Assembly: GCA_016195145.1 (NCBI GenBank) | Contig: JACQAF010000246.1 | Coordinates: forward strand, 1 to 12,783 | Direction: 5' to 3' | Source of the DNA: Rhodospirillales bacterium | GTDB taxonomy: Bacteria > Pseudomonadota > Alphaproteobacteria > CACIAM-22H2 | Length of the DNA stretch: 12,783 nucleotides | Part shown: piece after piece, positions 5,986-12,783 of the stretch | How the letters are laid out: each line of letters begins with the position of its first letter | How positions within the stretch are numbered: position 1 is the first letter of the stretch | Notes under the pieces: model-generated | What the model saw: the letters and a program-made list of their open reading frames with translations, nothing else | Database searches by the model: none | What the model was told of the DNA's origin: nothing | Made by a program: the position numbers and the translations under genes

Positions 5986-6014
5986 ACGATAATGCGCCCC
6001 CTGCCGGGCTGCAA
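5986..6014 (-). promoter_or_regulatory. Candidate promoter of the tRNA-Thr gene
   Basis: On the minus strand TTGCAG (6014-6009) and TATCGT (5991-5986) are separated by exactly 17 bp. The -10 matches consensus at four of six positions, and the -35 keeps the TTG that matters most in alphaproteobacteria. The expected start would lie about 15 nt before the mature tRNA 5' end at 5963. Confidence 0.45.
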
Positions 6015-6062
6015 GAAGGGGAAATGTCGCAGCCGGCCGGCAGATGAGATGTCCTGCAAGCC

Positions 6063-8477
6063 CTAAATCAAAATGCGCTTGCGTTCGGGATCGTAGGGCG
6101 CGCGCGCCAGCCGGGTCGCCGGAATACACTCGCTGAACGCCTCGATCTCGTAATCGGCATGCCCGGCTTCTTCGGTCGGCAGATAGCCGAAGACGATGCT
6201 CTTGCCGATGGTATGGCCGTAGCCGCCGCTCGTGGTGACGCCGAGAATCTTGCCGGCGCGCAGGATCGCCTCGCTGCCATAGACCGGCACGGGCTTTTCA
6301 AGGGTGAAAACGCACAGCTTTCGGTCGGGGCCGGCCCGCTTGATCCGGGCGAGGGCGCGCGCGCCGATGAAATCGCCCTTGTCGAGGGCGACGCAGAAGC
6401 CGAGCCCCGCCTCGTAGGGATTGTAGTCGGGGGTGATGTCGGCGCCCCAGTAAAGGTAGCGCTTTTCCAGCCGGCAGGATTCGATCGCGCGATAGCCCGC
6501 ATTGACGATGCCGAACTCCTGTCCCGCCGCCCAAAGCGATTCATAGACGTGCAGCGCGTACTCGGTCGGGATGTGCAGCTCCCAGCCCAGCTCTCCAACA
6601 TAGGTCACGCGCAGGGCCAGTACGGGGGCGTAGCCGATGCGCAGTTCGCGCGCCTGCATGAAAGGAAACGCGGCGTGGGAAACGTCGTCGTCAGTGGCTT
6701 TTTCGAGGACCTTGCGCGCCAGCGGTCCGCAAATGTTGACCACCGCGCGCGCCGAGGTGACGTCGCGCAGCGCCACCGATCGATCGCGCGGCAGGTGGCT
6801 CTCGATCCAGTGCGAATCGCGGACTCCGAAGCCGCTGCCGGTGCAGAGATAGAAACGGTCCTCGTCGAGACGGGCGATGGTGAGGTCGGCTTCGATGCCG
6901 CCGCGCTCGTTGCAGAGCTGGGTGTAAGTGAGGGCTCCCGGCGGCTTGTGCAAATCGTTGGCGGCAAGCCGCTGCAAGGCATCGAACGCGCCCGACCCGG
7001 AAATCTCGAATTTCGAAAACGACGACTGATCGAACAGCGCCACGCCTTCGCGCACCGCCTTGTGCTCGCGCCCGACATGGGCGAACCAGTTCGGCCGTCC
7101 TTCGAGCGAGAGCGTGTCCTTCGCCTCGACGCCGGCGGGCGCGAACCAGTTGGCGCGCTCCCAGCCAAAGCGCGCGCCGAATACGGCGCCGCGCTCGTTG
7201 AGGATCTGATAGAGCGGACTACGCCGGCCGCCGCGTCCGGCCGCCGTTTCCTCGGCCGGCCAATGGATCAGGTAGTAGCGGTGATAGCTCTCGACGCAGC
7301 GTTCGTAGAGATAGCGCAGGCCGGCGTGATGCGTGCCGAAGCGGCGGAGGTCGAAAGCCCACAGATCGAATTCCGGTTCGCCGTGGACGATCCATTGCGC
7401 CATGGCGCGTCCGGCGCCGCCGGCCGCCGCGATGCCCGAGGTGAAGCCGCAGGCAACGAAGAAATTGTCGAGCTCTGGCGCGCGACCCATGATCGGCTCG
7501 CCGTCAGGGGAGATGGGGATCGGCCCGTTGATCAGGTTGCGGATACCGACCTGGTCGAGGATCGGCAGGCGTTCGGCGGCGGGGACGACGATCTGCTCGA
7601 AACGCTCGAAATTCGACGGCAGCAGCTCGCGCCCGAAATCGAACGGCACGCCGCGTGCGCCGAACGGCACGGTGTCCTTCTCCCAACCGCCGATAGCGAA
7701 GCCGCCGACCTCGGGCTTGAGATAGAAATTCTTGTCCGGGTCGCGCAACGACGGCAGATCCGGGGCGACGCCCGGCATTTTCTCGGTGACCATGTATTGA
7801 TGTTCGACCGCGGCGACGGGCACGCGTACGCCGGCCATTGCGCCGACATCGCGCGCCCAGATGCCGGCGGCGTTAACCAGCGTTTCGCAGCGGATCGTGC
7901 CCTGGTCGGTTATCACCCCGACGACCCGGCGATCCCTGACCTTGATGCCGGTGACGCGCACGCCTTCGACGATCCTGATGCCGCCCGCCCGGGCTCCCCG
8001 GGCCAGCGCCTGGGTCAGGCTGCTCGGGTCGATATACCCGTCGGTGGGAACGAAGGCGCCGCCGACTACGCCCTCGGTCGATATATAGGGGAAACGCTGT
8101 TTCGCCTCTACGGCCGACAGCAGATGCAGATCGAACCCGAAGCTGCGCGCCGTGGTCGCGGTGCGCTTGATCTCGCTCCAGCGGTCGTTCGACGAGGCGA
8201 GCCGCAGGCTGCCGACCGGCTTCCAGTCGGTTGCCTGACCGGTTTCGGCAGCCAGCCGGCCATACAGCTCGACGCTGTATTGCAGCATGCGCGTCAGGTT
8301 GCGCTTGCTGCGCAACTGGCCGACCAGGCCCGCCGCGTGCCAGGTCGAGCCGTGGGTGACGCCGCTTTTCTCCAGGATGACGACGTCGCGCTCTCCCGCC
8401 TTGGCGAGATGATAGGCGATGCTGCAACCGATCGCGCCGCCGCCGATGATGACGATTTTAGCTTGGTCGACTGTCAA
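6063..8477 (-). CDS. Dimethylglycine/sarcosine dehydrogenase-like FAD-GcvT protein
   Basis: This 804-residue two-part enzyme has an N-terminal DAO-type FAD domain (to about 370) with the dinucleotide motif IGGGAIG (11-17) and Glu36. THGSTWHAAGL follows, whose His47 aligns with the histidine covalently bound to FAD in dimethylglycine dehydrogenase. The C-terminal half (about 430-800) is a GcvT/aminomethyltransferase domain, which in this family passes the oxidised methyl group to tetrahydrofolate. The reaction is oxidative N-demethylation of dimethylglycine, sarcosine or a related secondary or tertiary amine. The start is TTG at 8477: a GGGGGGA site sits 5 nt upstream, an in-frame TAA lies just before it, and no ATG occurs before the FAD motif. 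It lies 71 bp downstream of the Rieske gene and is probably in the same operon. The exact amine is uncertain. Confidence 0.87.
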   Translation of the reverse strand: MTVDQAKIVIIGGGAIGCSIAYHLAKAGERDVVILEKSGVTHGSTWHAAGLVGQLRSKRNLTRMLQYSVELYGRLAAETGQATDWKPVGSLRLASSNDRWSEIKRTATTARSFGFDLHLLSAVEAKQRFPYISTEGVVGGAFVPTDGYIDPSSLTQALARGARAGGIRIVEGVRVTGIKVRDRRVVGVITDQGTIRCETLVNAAGIWARDVGAMAGVRVPVAAVEHQYMVTEKMPGVAPDLPSLRDPDKNFYLKPEVGGFAIGGWEKDTVPFGARGVPFDFGRELLPSNFERFEQIVVPAAERLPILDQVGIRNLINGPIPISPDGEPIMGRAPELDNFFVACGFTSGIAAAGGAGRAMAQWIVHGEPEFDLWAFDLRRFGTHHAGLRYLYERCVESYHRYYLIHWPAEETAAGRGGRRSPLYQILNERGAVFGARFGWERANWFAPAGVEAKDTLSLEGRPNWFAHVGREHKAVREGVALFDQSSFSKFEISGSGAFDALQRLAANDLHKPPGALTYTQLCNERGGIEADLTIARLDEDRFYLCTGSGFGVRDSHWIESHLPRDRSVALRDVTSARAVVNICGPLARKVLEKATDDDVSHAAFPFMQARELRIGYAPVLALRVTYVGELGWELHIPTEYALHVYESLWAAGQEFGIVNAGYRAIESCRLEKRYLYWGADITPDYNPYEAGLGFCVALDKGDFIGARALARIKRAGPDRKLCVFTLEKPVPVYGSEAILRAGKILGVTTSGGYGHTIGKSIVFGYLPTEEAGHADYEIEAFSECIPATRLARAPYDPERKRILI

Positions 8478-8510
8478 GGCGTCCCCCCGTTATTCGCCGT
8501 GCCTGCCGCC

Positions 8511-8524
8511 CCGGAAGGTTCCGG
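8511..8524. repeat. Intercistronic palindrome CCGGAA-GG-TTCCGG
   Basis: A 14-bp inverted repeat with 6-bp arms lies in the 71-bp gap between the Rieske gene and the flavoprotein gene. In RNA it could form a small hairpin, perhaps protecting the upstream message or tuning the ratio of the two proteins. There is no T-run, so it is not a standard terminator. Confidence 0.3.
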
Positions 8525-8548
8525 CGAGCGCACGCCGGTGATTGCGGT

Positions 8549-9823
8549 TCAGGCCGATTTGCGCGCCGCGCCGGGGCCCGAAACTTCGCGCAGATACCAT
8601 TCGAGGAAGTGCGCCACGTTCTGTTCCTTGGTCAGCGAGAACGGCCCCGGCCGATAGCGCGACGAACCAATGCCAATCTGCTGATTTTCGCAAATCGTCC
8701 AGTCTTGCCGGTTGGTGACGTCCCAGAACGGCAGCAGGCGGTCGAGCGTATAATCCTTGCCCTCGACGGCGTCCTTGTCGACCAGCCACGTCGCGCGGAT
8801 CGCGGTCGTCGTCGGCCCCAGCGGCGTGATGCGCGCCGCGGCGGCGTAATCGCTGCCCGAATGCTGCCAGAAATTCGGGAAAACCGTCGTCCGCAAGGTG
8901 CCGGCATTGGGTTCCTTGAAATCGCCCATCAACGAGGAAAGCGGCTGGCCGTCCATGCTCTGGCTCGCGTACCCCTCGACGAGCGGGGTGCGGTGGGCGC
9001 GAAAGAAGGTGCCGGTCATGTTCGACGATACGTCGCCCTCGTCGAGGCCGAGGGCGCGAAAGCGCGCATTGGCCTGGGCGATCGCGGCGTCGAGCGCCGG
9101 CGCCAGCGACGGATCGGTGCGCGCCTGGTCGCGCGCGACGTCATAGGTGGCGCGGACATATTCCTTGTGATTGGAAGGGCAGTGATAGCACTCGCGATTA
9201 TTCTCGAACACGATCTTCCAGTTGGCGCGGACCGTGTAATCGATCGTATGCGCGACCTTCGCCCGTTCCATGCCGTGGGGTTTTAGGCGGCGCGTAATTT
9301 CGGCAAAGGCGTGGTCGAAGCTCGGTGGATCGTCGGCCAGCGAGATGAACAGCAATCCCGCCGCATTACGGATATGGATGGGATGCAGCGACAGCTCGGA
9401 CCGGTCGACGCCGAAATCGGTCTTGGTGTTCATCAGGAGCTTGCCGTCGAGCCCGTAAGTCCACCGGTGATAGGGACAAACGAGGCGGTTGGCGTGGCCG
9501 AACTCGCTGGTGCAGATGCGCGAGCCGCGATGGCGGCAGGTGTTGTAATAGGCCTTCGCCTCGCCGGCATCGTCACGGACGACGAGAACCGGCTCGTTGC
9601 CGATCTTCCAGGTGAAGAAATCGCCGGGATTGGGGATCAGGCACGAATGTCCGGCGAACAGCCACCAGCGCCCGAAAATCCGCGCCATGTCGGCGGCGAA
9701 AACCGTCGGGCTGTAATAGAATGCCTGCTGCAACGGCCCGTTTTTCTTGTGGACTCGGACGAGGCCGTCGATATCCTCGCCGCCAAAGCGATGATCGGGG
9801 GTCGCTATGTCGTTCATGCGCAT
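8549..9823 (-). CDS. Rieske oxygenase alpha subunit, GbcA-like N-demethylase
   Basis: This 424-residue non-haem iron oxygenase has a Rieske [2Fe-2S] site (Cys96, His98 in CRHRG; Cys116, His119 in CPYHRW). Its catalytic domain has the mononuclear iron ligands His214 and His219 in ENNRECYHCPSNH, with a likely third ligand Asp374 in NRQDW. The residue bridging the two centres is Glu211, as in amine-demethylating enzymes such as carnitine oxygenase CntA, rather than the usual Asp. The motifs ENNRECYHC, LVEGYASQSMDG and SSRYRPGPFS match my recollection of glycine betaine oxygenase GbcA, which converts betaine to dimethylglycine and formaldehyde. The downstream flavoprotein would take the next demethylation. 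The needed reductase is not in the window. Two ATGs (9823 and 9817) both lie downstream of GGGAGG. The choice changes two residues. Confidence 0.85.
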   Translation of the reverse strand: MRMNDIATPDHRFGGEDIDGLVRVHKKNGPLQQAFYYSPTVFAADMARIFGRWWLFAGHSCLIPNPGDFFTWKIGNEPVLVVRDDAGEAKAYYNTCRHRGSRICTSEFGHANRLVCPYHRWTYGLDGKLLMNTKTDFGVDRSELSLHPIHIRNAAGLLFISLADDPPSFDHAFAEITRRLKPHGMERAKVAHTIDYTVRANWKIVFENNRECYHCPSNHKEYVRATYDVARDQARTDPSLAPALDAAIAQANARFRALGLDEGDVSSNMTGTFFRAHRTPLVEGYASQSMDGQPLSSLMGDFKEPNAGTLRTTVFPNFWQHSGSDYAAAARITPLGPTTTAIRATWLVDKDAVEGKDYTLDRLLPFWDVTNRQDWTICENQQIGIGSSRYRPGPFSLTKEQNVAHFLEWYLREVSGPGAARKSA

Positions 9824-9928
9824 CCTGCCTCCCGCATCAGGTGGGTCCTTGCCGTTCGCCGATCCTTACCACATGATCCGGCGTGCCAACACGCAACTAA
9901 TACTTGGGCTTTGCCCGCAGGCCGGCTT
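9824..9928. promoter_or_regulatory. Divergent Rieske/LysR promoter region with candidate operator
   Basis: This is a 105-bp gap between divergent genes. A perfect inverted repeat GCGTG-CCAA-CACGC lies at 9881-9894. A T-N11-A pattern (T9884 to A9896) of the kind bound by LysR proteins overlaps it. On the plus strand TTGCCG (9849-9854) and CATGAT (9872-9877), 17 bp apart, could drive the LysR gene. The layout is classical for a LysR regulator controlling the divergent operon and itself. Confidence 0.4.
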
Positions 9929-10855
9929 ATGCCAAGCGTTCCATCCCGACGTCGCCTGCCGCCGCTCAACTGGCTGCGCGCCTTCGAAAGCGCGGCCCGC
10001 CACATGAGCTTTACCGAGGCGGCGGAGGAACTGGGGGTTACCCAGGCGGCGGTCAGCCAGCAGGTTCGCCAGCTCGAGGACTGGCTGGGCACCCAGTTGT
10101 TCAAGCGCCTGCCGCGCGCCCTCGCCCTGACCGACACCGGGATCGCCTATCTGCCGAGCGTGCGCGACAGCTTCGACCGGCTCGATATCGGCACCGAGCA
10201 GATCTTCGGCCGGCTCGATCGCCGGCCGGTGACGCTGCGGGCGACGGCGACGCTGGCGGCGCTGTGGCTAGCGCCGCGCCTGGCCGAGTTTCGCCGCGAA
10301 CAGCCCGAGATCACCGTGCGGACGACCACGCTTTATGCGCCGGTCGATTTCGGCCAGGACGGCGTCGACATCGAAATCCGTTATGGATCGGGCAACTGGC
10401 CGGGTGTGCGCAGCCACAAACTGTTCGATGAAAGCTATTTCCCGGTCGCCAGCCCCGCCTATCTTGCCGCCGCGCCGCGCCTCGCCTCGCCGGTGGACAT
10501 CCCGCATCATCGCCTGATCCATGTGCTCGGCGAGCGCGAAGGCTGGGGGAATTATTTCCAGCGTTTTGGCATCGCCGGCTTGCCGCTTGCCGAAGGATTG
10601 CAATGCGACAGCATGATCGTCGCGCTGCACGGCTGCGTTGCCGGCGGCGGCGTGATGCTGGCGACCGCGCCGCTGGTTGACCGGATGCTGGCGACGGGCG
10701 TGCTGGCTGATACGTTCGGCGAGCGGATTCCGGCCCGATTCTGTCATCATCTTGTGATTCCCGAAACCGGCGAGCCGCCACCAGAAGTAGCGGCGGTCTT
10801 CTCGTGGCTGCTAGCGCGCCAGCAGAATCCCGGCGCGGGTTGGAATGCGGCGTAA
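9929..10855 (+). CDS. LysR-family transcriptional regulator, GcvA-like
   Basis: ATG at 9929 gives a 308-residue protein of normal LysR length. The frame stays open far upstream but overlaps the Rieske gene there and has no coding character. The winged helix-turn-helix occupies about residues 12-70 (PPLNWLRAFESAARHMSFTE, then EELGVTQAAVSQQVRQLE), very like GcvA and its relatives. The effector-binding domain (about 95-300) follows, with the GcvA-type stretch DFGQDGVDIEIRYGSGNWPG. Such regulators often activate a divergent operon when a small ligand is bound. Here that operon would be the Rieske and flavoprotein genes, and the ABC genes 167 bp downstream could also be targets. The ligand may be an N-methyl amine or glycine-related compound, by inference from context. 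Confidence 0.92.
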   Translation: MPSVPSRRRLPPLNWLRAFESAARHMSFTEAAEELGVTQAAVSQQVRQLEDWLGTQLFKRLPRALALTDTGIAYLPSVRDSFDRLDIGTEQIFGRLDRRPVTLRATATLAALWLAPRLAEFRREQPEITVRTTTLYAPVDFGQDGVDIEIRYGSGNWPGVRSHKLFDESYFPVASPAYLAAAPRLASPVDIPHHRLIHVLGEREGWGNYFQRFGIAGLPLAEGLQCDSMIVALHGCVAGGGVMLATAPLVDRMLATGVLADTFGERIPARFCHHLVIPETGEPPPEVAAVFSWLLARQQNPGAGWNAA

Positions 10856-11022
10856 ACTTGACACAAATTTGCAATGATGCGCTGATATCCGGGTTCGCAC
10901 TGACGGTCGGCGCGCGGTCTTGGATGTGCGTTGGGCCTCGTTCGTGCGGTCGTTAACGATTTAACGGCGCGCAATATGCAGCCCTCCGGATCGTCCGGGG
11001 ATAATACGAAAGGGGAGGTTCT
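10856..11022 (+). promoter_or_regulatory. Leader and promoter region of the ABC substrate-binding gene
   Basis: A consensus -35, TTGACA, lies at 10858-10863, only 2 bp past the LysR stop. TGATAT at 10883-10888 is a loose -10 with a long 19-bp spacer. CAAATTTG (10864-10871) is an 8-bp palindrome directly after the -35. Further down, CGTTAA-CGAT-TTAACG (10951-10966) is a perfect 16-bp inverted repeat, and CCGGA-TCG-TCCGG (10986-10998) could form a small hairpin. GGGGAGG at 11012-11018 is the ribosome site. If the promoter is right, the leader is about 130 nt. I recognise no riboswitch. Confidence 0.45.
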
Positions 11023-12075
11023 ATGGCCAAGACTTCAATTAAGCGATGGCTCGGCGGTCTGCTGGCTACTGCAGCCATGGTTGGGCTTGCGGGTGGACTT
11101 GGCGGCGACGCCGCGGCCCAGGGCAAGACTCGCCTGACGGTTTACACGGCGCTCGAAAACGATCAGCTCGGCCCCTACAAGGCGGCGTTCGAGCAGGACA
11201 ATCCGAATATCGATATCGCTTGGGTCCGCGATTCGACCGGCGTGATGACGGCGCGGCTTATAGCCGAGAAGGACAATCCGCGCGCCGACGTGATCTGGGG
11301 CCTTTCGGCCTCCAGCGTCGTGCTGTTCCAGAACCAGGGCATGCTCATTCCCTATACCCCGGTCGGCGCCGATCAGCTGAAGCCAGTGTTCCGCGACAGC
11401 AAGAGCCCGATGGGCTGGACCGGCATGGACGCCTATTTGTCGGTCGTCTGCTTTAACACCGTTGAAGCGGCCAAGGACAAACTCGCCACGCCGCAATCCT
11501 GGCAGGACCTCACTAATCCAATCTACAAGGGCAAGGTTGTAATGCCCAACCCGGCCTCGTCGGGCACCGGCTATCTGACCGTCGCCGCATGGCTGCAGCT
11601 GATGGGCGAGCAGAAGGGTTGGGAGTTCATGGACAAGCTCCATGAAAACGTCGCCGTCTACACCCATTCGGGCTCGGCGCCCTGCGTCCAGGCGGCGCGC
11701 GGCGAACGGCTGATGGGCATCGGCTTCGACATGCGCGGCGCATCGGAAAAGACTAAGGGCGCGCCGATCGACATCATCCTGCCCAAGGAAGGCGCGGGTT
11801 GGGAGATGGAGGCGACGGCGATCGTCAAAGGCACCAAGAACCTCGCCGCCGCCCAAAAGCTGGTCGACTGGACGGTGACGCGCAAGGCGAACGAAATGTA
11901 CGGCAAGTACTACGCCATTGTCGCCGCGCCCGGTATCAACGCCGCGCCGCCCAACTATCCGGCGAATGCCGAACAGGCGATGGTCAAGAACGACCTCGGC
12001 TGGATGGCGTCGAGCCGCGAGCGCATCCTTGCCGAGTGGACCAAGCGCTACGATTCCAAGTCGGCGCCGAAGTGA
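11023..12075 (+). CDS. ABC substrate-binding protein, 2-aminoethylphosphonate type
   Basis: This 350-residue periplasmic binding protein has a signal peptide (Lys/Arg at 3-8, hydrophobic to about 25, cleavage near Ala32-Gln33). The mature protein begins LTVYTALENDQLGPYKAAFE and continues with WVRDSTGVMTARLIAEKDNP, ADVIWGL, MPNPASSGTGYL, ENVAVYTHSGSAPC and EMEATAIVKGTKNL. These are features of the putative 2-aminoethylphosphonate-binding subfamily (PhnS-like, related to iron-binding FbpA proteins). No iron-binding double-tyrosine motif is evident. The strong GGGGAGG site 4 nt before ATG suggests high expression. The next gene encodes the matching ATPase, beyond a terminator. The substrate is assigned by subfamily only. 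An N-methylated relative of aminoethylphosphonate or another amine is conceivable given the neighbours. Confidence 0.85.
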   Translation: MAKTSIKRWLGGLLATAAMVGLAGGLGGDAAAQGKTRLTVYTALENDQLGPYKAAFEQDNPNIDIAWVRDSTGVMTARLIAEKDNPRADVIWGLSASSVVLFQNQGMLIPYTPVGADQLKPVFRDSKSPMGWTGMDAYLSVVCFNTVEAAKDKLATPQSWQDLTNPIYKGKVVMPNPASSGTGYLTVAAWLQLMGEQKGWEFMDKLHENVAVYTHSGSAPCVQAARGERLMGIGFDMRGASEKTKGAPIDIILPKEGAGWEMEATAIVKGTKNLAAAQKLVDWTVTRKANEMYGKYYAIVAAPGINAAPPNYPANAEQAMVKNDLGWMASSRERILAEWTKRYDSKSAPK

Positions 12076-12106
12076 ACGCAGCGTCGATCATCACCTAGCC
12101 GAGGAG

Positions 12107-12145
12107 CCGGTCCCCGCCGTGCAAACGCGGGGACCGGTTTGCTTT
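12107..12145 (+). terminator. Intrinsic terminator between binding-protein and ATPase genes
   Basis: CCGGTCCCCGC (12107-12117) and GCGGGGACCGG (12127-12137) form a perfect 11-bp GC-rich stem with a 9-nt loop, extendable by wobble and A-T pairs at its base. TTTGCTTT follows. This is a strong factor-independent terminator 32 bp after the stop of the binding-protein gene and ending just before the ATPase start. In binding-protein operons such a site usually lets only part of transcription through, giving excess binding protein over transporter. Confidence 0.85.
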
Positions 12146-12147
12146 AC

Positions 12148-12783
12148 ATGGACGGAACGGAAAGCGGGTCGGCCCAGACGACCAAAGGCGGAGCGACGCC
12201 TTATCTGCGCATTCAGCGGCTGACGAAACTGTTCGGCGCCTTCGTCGCGCTGAAAGACGTCTCGTTCGATATCTATCCCGGCGAGTTCGTCTGCTTCCTC
12301 GGCCCCTCCGGCTGCGGCAAGACGACTCTTCTGCGCGCCATCGCCGGGCTCGACATCCAGACCAGCGGCCGGATCGAGCAGGCCGGTCGCGACATCTCCG
12401 GCCTGCCGCCGCCGGCGCGCGATTTCGGCATTGTCTTCCAGTCCTATGCGCTGTTTCCCAACCTGACGGTGGTCGACAACGTCGGCTACGGCTTGCGCAG
12501 CCGGAAGATGAAAAGCGCCGGGATCGTCAAGCGGGTCGGCGAATTGCTGCAGCTCGTCGGCCTGCCGGATTCCGGTTCGAAATATCCGGCGCAGCTTTCC
12601 GGCGGCCAGCAGCAGCGCATCGCCCTGGCTCGCGCGCTTGCCACGTCGCCGGGGATGCTGCTTCTCGACGAACCACTGTCGGCGCTCGATGCGCGAGTGC
12701 GCATCCATCTGCGCCACGAGATCAGGAGCCTTCACAACCGCCTCGGTATCACCACGATCATGGTCACTCATGATCAGGAAGAG
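12148..12783 (+). CDS. ABC transporter ATP-binding protein, PhnT-like, 3'-truncated
   Basis: The frame is open from ATG at 12148 to the window end (212 codons) and lacks its C-terminus. It encodes the nucleotide-binding subunit expected to energise uptake by the preceding binding protein. Walker A is GPSGCGKTT (about 53-61), the Q-loop lies in FQSYALFPNLTV, the signature is LSGGQQQR, Walker B is MLLLDEP followed by the D-loop SALD, and the switch histidine is in VTHDQEE. The sequence fits the PhnT/PotA/FbpC group. The amino end carries about 18 extra polar residues (DGTESGSAQTTKGGATP) before the first strand. No Shine-Dalgarno precedes the ATG. The purines there lie in the terminator stem about 15 nt upstream. 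The permease genes are presumably beyond the window. Confidence 0.92.
   Translation, partial: MDGTESGSAQTTKGGATPYLRIQRLTKLFGAFVALKDVSFDIYPGEFVCFLGPSGCGKTTLLRAIAGLDIQTSGRIEQAGRDISGLPPPARDFGIVFQSYALFPNLTVVDNVGYGLRSRKMKSAGIVKRVGELLQLVGLPDSGSKYPAQLSGGQQQRIALARALATSPGMLLLDEPLSALDARVRIHLRHEIRSLHNRLGITTIMVTHDQEE

Noticed and set aside
6031..6044. GC-rich palindrome after the flavoprotein stop as a terminator
   Set aside because: GCCGGCCGGC has no loop and no T-run, and it lies just beyond a gene end in GC-rich DNA where such strings arise by chance.
6159..8657. An 832-codon open frame on the plus strand, opposite the flavoprotein gene
   Set aside because: It is antisense to a gene with clear domains and motifs. 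Its product is a low-complexity mix of Ala, Arg, Asp, Glu and Gly without recognisable motifs, as expected opposite GC-biased codons.
9311..9928. Upstream extension of the LysR frame by about 206 codons
   Set aside because: It is antisense to the Rieske gene. The LysR helix-turn-helix starts within 15 residues of ATG 9929, giving normal family length.
10856..11022. A riboswitch in the binding-protein leader
   Set aside because: Only short isolated hairpins are visible, and I find no conserved core of a glycine, SAM, cobalamin, TPP or other known riboswitch.
12091..12771. A 226-codon minus-strand frame under the ATPase gene
   Set aside because: The plus strand holds every ABC ATPase motif in order. 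The minus frame shows only antisense-type composition and runs through the terminator.
1..12783. A new defence, mobile or CRISPR-like system
   Set aside because: No transposase, integrase, nuclease, toxin pair, reverse transcriptase or repeat-spacer array was seen. All large genes belong to metabolic, transport or regulatory families.

Overview
The window is GC-rich, densely packed bacterial chromosome. The codon use is strongly GC-biased. The gene families (GcvA-like LysR, GlcG/HbpS with TusA and YeeE, a GbcA-like Rieske oxygenase, a PhnS/PhnT-type ABC system) and the tRNA-Thr(TGT) sequence point to an alphaproteobacterium, perhaps of the Rhodospirillales type. This placement is inferred from family recall only. 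No mobile element, CRISPR array, rRNA or prophage gene was seen.

Bases 1-1461 look like a sulfur-handling module. The 5' end of a YeeE/YedE-type sulfur transporter gene runs leftward off the window. It diverges from tusA (sulfur carrier), a secreted SoxS-like CPWC thioredoxin and a secreted GlcG/HbpS-family protein. The shared control region holds an AT-rich palindrome with TATAAT on both strands. A hairpin separates this operon from a convergent gene of unknown function (1496-1843).

Bases 1969-3656 carry two sugar-acid genes that meet tail to tail and share the four bases CTAG as their stop codons. One encodes a uronate dehydrogenase-like SDR, the other an SMP-30/gluconolactonase-type lactonase. 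Together they could oxidise a uronic acid to an aldarolactone and hydrolyse it. Bases 3786-5849 hold a DedA membrane protein, a small secreted protein of unknown function and a CzcD/ZitB-type cation efflux protein. A tRNA-Thr(TGT) gene follows at 5889-5963.

Bases 6063-12783 form what looks like a functional island for N-methylated amines. A GbcA-like Rieske oxygenase and an 804-residue dimethylglycine/sarcosine dehydrogenase-like flavoprotein (FAD domain plus GcvT domain) lie in one leftward operon. A GcvA-like LysR regulator diverges from it. Next come a substrate-binding protein and the start of an ATPase, both closest to ABC systems annotated for 2-aminoethylphosphonate. An intrinsic terminator lies between those last two genes. 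Demethylase genes beside a phosphonate-type importer raise the untested idea that an N-methylated aminophosphonate, or another quaternary amine, is taken up and demethylated here.
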